A DNA stretch of 10,636 nucleotides from Spirogloea muscicola (taxonomy: Eukaryota > Streptophyta > Zygnematophyceae > Spirogloeales > Spirogloeaceae). The notes under the pieces are model-generated. The model did no database searches. It had not been told where the DNA came from and was given only the letters and a program-made list of their open reading frames with translations. Both the position numbers and the translations under genes were made by a program. Within the stretch, counting starts at the first letter, position 1. Each line of letters begins with the position of its first letter. This document shows positions 1 to 8,291 of the stretch, piece by piece. The stretch spans positions 31,386-42,021 of the forward strand of contig WELB01000020.1 of assembly GCA_009602725.1 (NCBI GenBank), written 5' to 3'.

Positions 1-48
1 CCCTGCCCCCTTTGGGGGTGCCACCTCCTTTTTTCTTTCCCAACCCTT

Positions 49-65
49 CCCCCCCCCCCCCGCAG
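49..65 (+). other. Polypyrimidine tract and splice acceptor before the first visible PI4K-alpha exon
   Basis: An unbroken run of 13 cytosines (49-61), preceded by T/C-rich sequence, leads straight into GCAG. Coding sequence matching PI4K-alpha starts at 66 in phase 0. The window therefore opens inside an intron. The run is also a homopolymer in which sequencing or replication slippage would be likely. Confidence 0.75.
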
Positions 66-2239
66 CTCCTCATGGCGCTGGCTCGCCTGGCCTGCACTGG
101 CCAAGCGGACGCGTACCGCGAGGTGTCGGCGCTGCTCTTCTGGCGCTTCACTGCCACCCCCGCCGGCAGCGCCGAGGTCGCACGCTCCCCCACCCCCCAC
201 TCTCTGGAGAACCCCTCCACTCTTATCAGCAGCCGCACTCTACTCTCTGCAAAACCCCCGTGCAGCAGCTAGAGCTCCACCTGCAGGGCTGAGTAAGGCG
301 GCCCCAGTAGGATCACCGCGTCCAGCTGCTTCTAGCGTGCCACAGCGGTGCCAATGCTTCATCCCTCGCCTCCTCCAAGCCCTTTCCCTAGATGCCGCCT
401 TTGGGAGAGCCACATGCATTCCCTGAGCATACCGTGACTACCACCGCAGCCAATCCCCCGAGCACTGGCGCTGATGGCCGCTGAACTGAAGGATCCGCAC
501 ACGAGAGCAGACTTTCGGCATCGTCTCCTTGCCCTTGCCGCAGAGATGGAACCGGGGAGGTCAGCAACCCACTTGTCGCACCCTAGGTCGTCGTCCTGGC
601 CTCTGCACCCAGCTCCTTGCTCCTGCCCTGTCCTCATACCTCGGTTCCTCCCCTCTCTATAACAGGACATGCAGTTGCTCAGTCTTGCTTGTGCATCCCC
701 GCGTGCCGCGGATCCTTGCGCCAGAGCTGCTGCGGAACGTCTGGCGCAGCTTCTGCCCGCAATTGCCAACATATGCAGAGACTTTCGCCCTAGTCACGTG
801 TGCAATCTTCACCAGCTTCCCAGTGCCCTCGTGAAGCACCAGAGGGCTCGCATGGGGATGCCTCTGCTGCTGCTTCGCCACAACCGCAGCTGCAGCACTA
901 CGTGCAATGCAGTCGCTGATTATCGTGACAAGCAACTGAATCCTATGCGTGCTGCTTCCAGGGTAGTGTACATTGCATCCTTGATTCAGGCCTGCAAACA
1001 TGTACATCCAAGGTGCTTGCCACTTAGCAAGTGCATAAGCATGAATATCGTCAATAACAGGAAGGTGGTGATTGTCTAAAAGCAGGACATGGACTCTTCT
1101 CTTGTGAAGCACTTTCGAAGTCTCTGGTACAGCATTGCACTAGCCTGGCACATCCTCCGAGTCAAACCATCAGAAGCTGCTGGCAAGCATGCCCCATCTT
1201 CCTCATGGCCAGCTGACTGGGCTTCATCCCTCCTGCCAGTAGCGTCGGCATCACCCTCGCTCATGGGCACTCAGGTACAAAACCATTCCTTGACATAACT
1301 GCCATAAGTGAAACTGTCCCGTTACATTACCCTGGGATGACTAGAAGAGAAGTAATCAACATTTTGCAGATGTGAATAGTCATGACTCAGCAGGCATCTT
1401 CAAGTCAATGGCAGCAACTGCTTCATCTTGTATCAAGTAGCAGCTTCAGGATCCAGTCCCAGAACCTTATTCAGCATCAGGGTTCGCAAAGTAAAGGACC
1501 TTGGAGGTACTGCAGTCAGTCCTCACTTGCAAATCGTGGTTTCCCTCAGAGTATGTACAAGGCTAAATAAGGGGCGCTGCAAGCTGCAAATCGTCTCTCA
1601 CATGCTGCCAAGTGTGCTTACTGCACGATGATGTGACCCAATTGGCTGGTTCTGTTGACGCTCGTGATGATGGTTTGCAGAGTGGTTGCTTGTGGCGCTG
1701 GAGCGAAAGCGATTTAGGTCTCTCAACCCACAAAGACAAAAGCCTCTGGAAAGGCAGGAAGCACAGAGCTACCTCAGAAGACTGCGAGCTTCTCGCTGCT
1801 GCTCTTGGGGGATCTATATCAACTTCTACTGCTGCCAGCCTCACTAGTATGTGATTTATTGGACAAGGCTGATGAATCCATGCACTTGATACCCTCAGTA
1901 TGATGTTGGTCAAGCTCCCCATCGTATACGGCTCAGGGCAAGCTTTTAGGTGGGGCTGGAACCTGCTATCGTGCACCGTGTGGCTTGCAGTTTTGATGGA
2001 CTACCGTGAGCAGTGCAGGTGCAAAAGCCAACTTCCTTTTGGCGGCATCTCTCTTGGAAGCGCTACGGATTGAATGTACTTGTGGCCTTTTGGAAAGCGA
2101 AGATGACAACAAAGATAGGAAACAAGAAAGTGCTCTTTGCTTTGCTTTCTCGTACTTAGATTGCTCTACACAACGCAGCGAGGTGCAGTGCAGGGTGGCC
2201 ATCGCAAGACATGCTTTTGAGACTGCACTTGCCATATCG
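66..2239 (+). other. PI4K-alpha exons 1-6: helical solenoid segment
   Basis: These six exons encode about the first 304 residues seen. Recognisable green-lineage PI4K-alpha blocks, in order, are LLMALARLACTGQADAYRE (exon 1), RADFRHRLLALAAEM (exon 2), AQLLPAIANICRDF (exon 3), SSLVKHFRSLWYSIAL and SWPADWASSLLP (exon 4), LLAAALGG (exon 5) and KANFLLAASLLEALR then RHAFETALAIS (exon 6). Exon 5 starts at 1681 after a TTTGCAG acceptor, and its first residues align with the family's tryptophan/acidic block, so no extra exon is needed between 1275 and 1680. Exon 6 starts in mid-codon (A|GT) at 2019. These residues form alpha-helical scaffold, not the active site; in the animal enzyme this region contributes to assembly of the kinase complex. 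Exon 1 begins at the first acceptor in the window, so upstream exons are missing. Confidence 0.8.
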
Positions 2240-5200
2240 GTGAGTGTAAGACGTTGTTTGCCATCACATTTGCCAGCCTGAACACTTGGAACAGACAGGC
2301 TTGCTTGGAGGAAAGCTTGCATGCCGAGCCTATGACTAGCCCAGTGATTGGACGAGGCAATGAGCGCAACATTTGCGAGATCCACAGGAGTTGCAAGGAA
2401 GGGCGAATGGTGTTGCCCAAGGGAGCAGATCAGTCATGAGACTGCATGCATGCTTTCTGATGGAAGCCCATTTGACCGAAGTGGACTCAGTGCGCAGCCT
2501 GGTTGGGTCCTGCCTTAGTCAGCTCCGGAGCAGGCACCCAGAAGTGAGAGCCTGTCCGCTCATACTTCAGCTCATATACATCTCTGACCTGCACTTGCAG
2601 CTTGCTGCATAGTAGCTATTGGGGGCAACCTGATACTTTTGTCCTTTTCCCACCGCCTTCAAGGTACTTTGGGAGGGGCAGTGCTGGGACTGCATGGTCA
2701 ACCTATTGGCGAAGTCTGCAAAGGATCCTGATGCATCTGCAGCAGTTCGTAAAGCATGTCAAGGCCTCGTCTCTGACTGGGTGACTCGAGCATTGGACCT
2801 GGCCCCTTACTCGACCTTGAGCCTCCTCCAGGTTTGTTACTGTGACACAGTCCCTGGAAGGAAGTGCTCAAAGTGTGCTGTAGATATGCCAGCCACCCTG
2901 TGGTTGTCCTTCCGTATTGCCTGACGAACCGTTCCAGCAATGCAGGAGCATTTGTCAAGAGCAACAGATGTATGGGCAGGTGGGAGCTTGGGCAGCAGCG
3001 AGCTGCTGAACCTTCTTCCTCGCTTGCAATTGACTTGGACTTTTCAGACACTTCCTGTTGCAGGCCTCACGACGCCAGCATCAGCAGGTTGATCTGGCAC
3101 CCATACAATGGCACAGGCAAAAACTTTTGGTTGTGCTACTTATGTTGGAAGTTGGGCAGGTAGATCTGATGTCCTGACAAGCCCAGCAGTTTCTGTACAG
3201 GAAGTACTTGGGGGCCCAACTCGGTCACTCTGAAGAGCATGCTAGCTGCAAGCCTTCTGTCGGGTACAATTAAGAACCAGCACCGAGGTGAAGTGGCAGG
3301 AATGGCCCGCCTGCTGCCACTCCTTGGCAACTCCACGACCAGTCTCTGCAGACGCCTACAGGACAGCCTTACACAGAAAGTGCCGCATCTTGCTCAGAGA
3401 GCAAAGCAGGGGGAAAGTCTGGACATAAGCACGTTCCGAGACGCCTGCCTACGCCTCTCGGCACTGATTGCTTCGGACGGGGTGAGCCTGAGTCTCCAGC
3501 TTTGCTTTGCAGCAAAGTTTTTGTACTGTTATCCATCGTCAAGTACTTGCCACTGACACACTCGTTGCGGCTCAGTTGGACAGGGCCGAGGTGGCAGGAG
3601 CAGTCCGTGCCCTGTGCTGGGCACCAGCCCAAATATTTGCACTTGAGGCCATGGAGGCTGGCGTTTTGACTTGGGCGTGGCTTTCCGCTGCACGACCTTC
3701 ACTGGCACCTCAAATTGCTGCCGAATCAGCACAGGCCATACTTTGGACGCAGCGGGCTTGCTTGGGGATATTTTCTTGCGGTGCTGCTGCCTGCGGCCCT
3801 CATGCAGCCCTGCGGCCCCAACTTACGCCTGGCTTTCCAGACACGCCTCCACTTCGTGATCCAGTGGAGGAGTTTGCCGTGCACCACCTGTGGCTCTCCT
3901 ATATCATCGATAGGCTGCAGGTGACTTGCAACAAGTGATGTACCCTCTACTCTGTCCGATGGCATGTTCTGTACCCGGTTGTGAGTGCTGAAGTTGGATG
4001 TCATGAGCAGGTGGCATCAGGTACAACAAATGAGGAGGTGGCCACAGTAGAACGACTGGTGCATGTGGCTTTGCAGCGTCCCGAGTGCTTGACAAGACAT
4101 CCAGCCGCCTCTGGCGCAATCTTCACATTTCTCCAGCTTGCTTTGCGCCTGGCAGTGACATCTCCAGTGCTCTCTCCCTTGCAAGACCTGCTCCTGGAGA
4201 GAGTGTGCAGGTGCTCCACTCCTCACCGCCTGATTGCTGGTCTGCATTGTCAAGAGGACCCTGCAGCCTCTTACATAGCTAAATTTTGGTGGTTTTGTCA
4301 GCAGGGCGGGTCTTGAGTACTTCAATGACGTCCCAACTTGGTACGAGTGGCCAGAACACGGGCGCTCTGCACTAGAAGCACAGCCTCTGTTGAATTTCAT
4401 GAAGCTTCTCCCGACAGCCAAGTACCTGCAAGGGTCGTCAAAGAGCAAGGTGACCACTGCCTGTGAAAATCATATGCTCGGTCCCGATGGCTTCGAAGTT
4501 GTACCTCACGCTGATGCATCCCCTTCACTGCAGGGCACGGGGTCTGCACAAAGCATTCTACCCTTCAGTAGCAGGTCCACTCAGTGCTGGGAGCTTCTGC
4601 TCTTGCTATGCAAGCATGAAGCTGATCGAGTTGACACTTGGATTAACCCCCTCAAGTCAGCCCCTCTATCATATTGTCTGCCCACTGCCAGCAATGCTGT
4701 GCCTCAAGAATGCTTCAGTGTCAAGCTGTTGCGCAAGCCTGCCAGGTATCAGCACACCACTGCCACGGTTTCCTCCTGATTTCCTTCCTTCCTCCTACAT
4801 TTGCATTCCATCGTCGCCATGCAGGGAAGTCCAAGGGCGGCCGAAAAGTGCATCTCCGTTGAGCCAACAATGGCAGGAGTTGGTGAACACAGCTTGGAGT
4901 GTCGATCCCAAGCTGGCCCTTTCTCTGCCGGTTCGCTTCCCGACCGTGGGGGCTGTGCGTGCCGGAGTTGAGACCCATGTGCAGGTGAGGCCGCCTGCCT
5001 TGTGATGCAGCACAGAAGCCAGCCCCAGAGTACCGCGCTGCTGATTGCTGAGGTGAATGCGTCTCTTATCAGGCGACACCAGATTTGGTAAGGCACTTGG
5101 CGACTGCTGTACCATACTTGGTCACGAAGGAAACGGTCCGACAGGATGCAGGCCAGCTGCAACACTTGGCCTGGTGGGCTCCTTGCTCCATTACCCAGGC

Positions 5201-7488
5201 CTTGGGACTCTTGGCTCCTCCTCTTTGTGGACATCCACGGGTCATGGCGTACGCTCTGCGAGTGCTGCAGTCCTACCCTCCCGATTCGGTTACCTTCTTC
5301 ATGCCCCAGCTCATACAGGCCCTCCGCCACGACCAGCAGGGTCTCCTAGAGGGCTATCTCATGGTAGCAGCACAGAGCAGCGACCTTTTTGCCCATCTGC
5401 TGATTTGGCAACTTCAGGTGCCTGGGCAAATTGCACTCTCTCTCCTTGCTACTTGCTCAGTCTTCGTGCTGCATCTGGCTTGTATGCTGGTCCTGTTCAT
5501 GCGAATGTGTTACCTGTTTGTCCGTGACTCAACCAGGCTGTGAAATTCGCTTAGTCGTGAGCTTATTGAAGTGTGCTCGCTGGCAAGCGTATCATTGTGT
5601 CGTACTCGGCTGCAAAAGCACACATGCATTGCTTGACACAGCTCACTGCTGTGCTTGAAGGGTGAGGAAGCACCGCCTGCCGCTACAAGAGAGGCCAGCA
5701 AGCTTCAGGTACTGATTCGCGTGAGAAATGGAGTTGCCTGCTCAGCTGTGATGAATGCTGCAATCGATGCTCATGGGCCTCTATCCGCTGCTGGCGAGCA
5801 AGCCGGTCGTTTTCCAGATGAGGTAGGTACACTTAACCATTTGTGCAGATTGTAACTTCCTTCGTGGGCTTGGTCAAGCAGAACAACAAGCTTTGGGAGA
5901 TCGTGCCAAGGGTGCGACAGAGGATTCTTGACAGCCTGAAACCAGCCTCGCTCGATCACTTCGAGAGAGAGTTCCGCTACTTTGACAAGGTGACATCAAT
6001 ATCAGGCATCCTCAAGCCCGTGGCCAAGCCTGAACGGCGTGCACGCATACAGGAGGAGCTGGAGAAGCTGGAGGTGGAAGGGGATGACCTCTACCTTCCC
6101 ACGGCCCCTGAGCTGAAGGTGCTCAGGGCGGTACCCGAGGGCAGCACACCTCTGCAGTCAGCAGCCAAGGTGCCCATCCTGGTGAACTTCGAGTGTGAGC
6201 TTGGAACAAGGGAGGCGCAGGATGGGGCCGCTGAGGCGACAGGGATGGAGGCCACTACCAGCGGCAGCGACAAGAACGGCAAGCACAGGGGCGACAAAGT
6301 ACGACAGGGTTGTATCTTCAAGGTTGGAGATGATTGTCGCCAGGACGTGTTGGCACTGCAGGTCATCACCCTGCTCCGCAACATTTTCCGTGTTGTCCAT
6401 CTCGACCTGTACCTTTTCCCATACGGTGTTCTTCCCACGGGCTATGAGCGGGGCATCATAGAGGTCAGTCCCACATCACACAGACTCGACACTCATGTCA
6501 CGAGCGAGTCGCCTTGCCATCGCACGTCTGACTGGTGACCTGGCCTGTGCATCTGTAGTTGGTTCCAGACACGCGGAGTCGTGCTCAAATAGCGGAAGTC
6601 ACAGATGGGGGCCTCCGTGAAGTCTGGGAAACGGAGTATGGGCTTCCAGGAAGCACCACCTATGAGGAGGCTCGGACGGCATTCTTGGTCAGCAGTGCCG
6701 GTTATGCAGTAGCCAGTCTCCTGCTGCAGCCCAAGGACCGGCACAATGGGAACCTCCTCTTTGACAAGTCAGTGCAGCCATGACAAATATCTGTGCAGAA
6801 GCCTGCAGCAGATGCCACTGTTGAATTGTTACAGTGATACTACTGACATACTGGGCGGTGTCCTTTGTGGTGCTGCAGAGTGGGCCACATTGTACATATT
6901 GATTTTGGCTTCATTCTGGAGACATCCCCAGGCGGAAATATGCGATTCGAGAGTGCAGATTTCAAGCTCAGCTATGAGATGACACAACTGCTGGATCCAT
7001 TAGGAGACAGGAAAACTTCTTCGTGGCTCAGATTTGTCAGGTGAGTGGTCTGGTTGTCTGTAAAGAGGAATATAAATAGGAAGAACTTATTGTGCTTCAC
7101 TGTTTTATTTATGCTCCCTTGTAAATGTTTTCGGACAAGAGAGTACAAGTGATGGGAGGGGCAATGCAGCTGGATGTGAGCTGCTCGGCAAATGGGCAGC
7201 TCTTCTGATGATGTTGGTGCATGTTGCAGCCTTGCGGTCAAGGGGTACCTGGCTGCAAGGGAGCACATGGAGGCCATCTGCGTGGTGGTAGGCGGCATGG
7301 AGGAGAGCGGCCTGCCATGTTTCGGTCGAGGTGACCCCATGGGCAACTTGCGACGGCGTTTTCACATGGAACTGAATGACCGAGAAGCTGCAGCCTTCAT
7401 GCGGCAGACATGTGTTGAGGCTTACAACAAATGGACAACGGCTGGCTATGACCTTATCCAGTACTTGCAACAGGGTATTGAGAGGTGA
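66..7488 (+). CDS. PI4KA1: Phosphatidylinositol 4-kinase alpha (type III, plant PI4K-alpha-1 type), 5'-partial, 21 exons
   Basis: The enzyme phosphorylates phosphatidylinositol at the 4-position to make PI4P; in plants it works at the plasma membrane with TTC7/NPG, hyccin and EFR3-like partners (family knowledge). Exons that I joined: 66-176, 450-559, 683-797, 1086-1274, 1681-1846, 2019-2239, 2388-2543, 2664-2831, 2946-3087, 3201-3481, 3576-3920, 4011-4210, 4305-4449, 4534-4655, 4825-4984, 5073-5417, 5661-5708, 5849-6463, 6559-6767, 6879-7040, 7230-7488. The sum is 4269 nt, a multiple of three, with matching phases at every junction and a TGA stop. The product (about 1422 residues) follows the plant protein in order along its whole length, as I remember it. 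Catalytic motifs are FKVGDDCRQD, KDRHNGN and HIDFGF. Plant homologues are about 2000 residues, so roughly 600 N-terminal residues lie outside the window. All introns are GT-AG. Least certain are the donor at 177, the exact start of exon 3 and the acceptor of the exon ending at 3920. Confidence 0.93.
1275..1680 (+). other. Longest PI4K-alpha intron in the window (406 nt)
   Basis: It is bounded by CAG|GTACAA and TTTGCAG|AGTGG, both phase 0. Short open frames run through 1382-1631, but none resembles the family. The flanking exons already join at the expected residue, so I see no exon here. No repeat or RNA gene was recognised. Confidence 0.7.
2388..4655 (+). other. PI4K-alpha exons 7-14: middle helical (dimerisation/cradle) segment
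   Basis: Eight exons encode about 520 residues between the solenoid and the PIK domain. Family blocks visible are LHACFLMEA and SQLRSRHPE (exon 7), VLWEGQCWDCMVNLL (exon 8), a poorly conserved linker (exon 9), QHRGEVAGMARLLPLL (exon 10), ALCWAPAQIFALEAMEAGVL and HHLWLSYIIDRLQ (exon 11), CLTRHPAASGAIF (exon 12), PTWYEWPE (exon 13) and LLLLCKHEADRVDTWINPLK (exon 14). Exon 8 uses a CAAG acceptor at 2663. The acceptor of exon 11 is ambiguous: 3576 leaves a 94-nt intron and a family-like length, while 3513 leaves only a 31-nt intron. Exon 14 ends in mid-codon at a GTCAGC donor, and exon 15 restores the lysine. By analogy with the structure of the human complex, this region would make the dimer interface and the cradle around the kinase domain (inference). 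Confidence 0.82.
4825..5708 (+). other. PI4K-alpha exons 15-17: PIK helical accessory domain plus micro-exon
   Basis: Exons 4825-4984 and 5073-5417 encode the PIK (lipid-kinase-unique helical) domain, about residues 824-992 of the visible protein. Diagnostic stretches are TAWSVDPKLALSLPVRFP, AVPYLVTKETVR, CSITQAL, GHPRVMAYALRVLQSYPP, VTFFMPQLIQALRHD, LLEGYL and FAHLLIWQLQ, all typical of the PI4K-alpha PIK domain. The 48-nt exon 5661-5708 (GEEAPPAATREASKLQ) follows a GAAG acceptor and ends at a GTACTG donor. It matches in place, but not closely in sequence, the short hydrophilic linker that plant enzymes have between the PIK and kinase parts. It fits phase 0 on both sides, but being so short and poorly conserved it is the least secure exon of this block. 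Confidence 0.82.
5849..7488 (+). other. PI4K-alpha exons 18-21: catalytic PI3/PI4-kinase domain
   Basis: Exon 5849-6463 carries FDKVTSISG, GDDLYLPTAP, SAAKVPI and the ATP-binding strand CIFKVGDDCRQD, whose lysine (codon 6320-6322) should contact ATP. Exon 6559-6767, after a GTAG acceptor, carries TDGGL, SSAGYAVASLLLQPKDRHN and the catalytic-loop DRHNGN (Asp codon 6736-6738). Exon 6879-7040 carries HIDFGFILETSPGGNMRFES; the DFG aspartate is codon 6901-6903, and the exon has no start codon of its own. Exon 7230-7488 carries KGYLAARE, ESGLPCFGRGDP, REAAAFM and YNKWTTAGYDLIQYLQQG, ending the protein four residues after the usual family terminus motif. All catalytic motifs are intact, so the gene should encode an active kinase. 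Compared with the plant enzyme there is an extra charged insert just before the ATP-binding strand (about 6200-6305). Confidence 0.95.
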
Positions 7489-8055
7489 CACCAGGAAGCA
7501 GCTGAGGAGAATAAGAGGCCGAAGACGGTCTCTGTGTCACTAGCCTTCCTAACATGCAGCAATAACCTCCGGGCAGGCATTGCTGTGCCGACATACAACT
7601 CTTCCTGTTACGGAACTTGTGTGCACTTGCGTACGGTAGCAGGGCATAGTGAGAGGCAGCTAGCTGGGTGAGCTGAACACATAAGGACTTCCTTCACCAA
7701 TGCGTGTGACCGTTTTGCACTCTCTCACACGACAACCTCGTCTACTCAGATACACCCCTCTCCACCTCCCCTTGTGGCCGCTTCTTGGCTCAGCTCATCA
7801 GCAATGGCCACACAGCCACTATGGCTTACCCACCTATCACCAGCCCATCTCGTAAGCACTGCCACTGCGTGCAACCTCACTCGGCGAGAACAACGGTGAT
7901 GGCAAAAGCATGAATGTCGGAGGTCACATGCACTTCTCGACTGCTGGTGGTCACCACTGCCAATGAGCAGAGAGCTGGGACCTTCACAGCAATGCTGATA
8001 GCACTCAGTCCCTGCATGCTGCACAGGGCTGAAAAGCACATCCTTGCAACTTGAG

Positions 8056-8060
8056 TGTAA
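8056..8060 (+). promoter_or_regulatory. Candidate TGTAA polyadenylation signal (proximal) of PI4K-alpha
   Basis: TGTAA is the chlorophyte poly(A) signal, normally 10-20 nt before cleavage. This copy would give a 3' UTR of roughly 580-590 nt. It is a five-base motif, so chance occurrence is possible. Confidence 0.4.
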
Positions 8061-8185
8061 AGTCAGAAGCTTACTGCCTAGTCCGATCCAACAAGGGTTC
8101 TGCAACTTGCAGTCAGAGCTTGGGCAGCATGTGTACACTGCTTGAGGAGATGTACGTGGACATGGCAAGATCAAGCAAGTAATAA

Positions 8186-8190
8186 TGTAA
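8186..8190 (+). promoter_or_regulatory. Candidate TGTAA polyadenylation signal (distal) of PI4K-alpha
   Basis: TGTAA sits in a locally A-rich setting (AAGTAATAATGTAAG). It would give a 3' UTR of about 710-720 nt and end the transcript about 90 nt short of the convergent gene's stop codon. It looks slightly better than the proximal copy because of its A-rich context. Confidence 0.45.
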
Positions 8191-8291
8191 GTGCCAGTGG
8201 CTCATGCGCCGAAACAATTAATAGTGTTGTCTAAGGTGGTAGTCACCTGCCCCACGCTGCACAGATGGACAGGATTGCTGTGGAGTTGCTC

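Larger units (their letters stand above)
7489..8291. other. Convergent 3' region between the PI4K-alpha and LpxB-like stop codons
   Basis: The 803 nt between the two stops should contain both 3' untranslated regions. Open frames here (for example 7746-8174 on the minus strand) show no family resemblance and no good codon pattern, so I do not call a gene. Two TGTAA motifs lie on the + strand and none on the minus strand within this stretch. Green-algal 3' UTRs are often several hundred nucleotides long, so the PI4K-alpha transcript may fill most of the region and may overlap the other transcript. Confidence 0.6.

Noticed and set aside
1382-1631. Open frames that might be an extra PI4K-alpha exon.
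   Set aside because: None resembles the family, and exons 4 and 5 already join in phase at the expected residue.
4749-5330. A 193-residue minus-strand open frame.
   Set aside because: It is a shadow of PI4K-alpha exons 15-16, which carry clear conserved protein on the + strand.
7746-8174. A 142-residue minus-strand open frame between the two genes.
   Set aside because: It shows no recognisable domain, is Cys/Ser/His-rich like translated non-coding DNA, and lies in the expected 3' UTR region.
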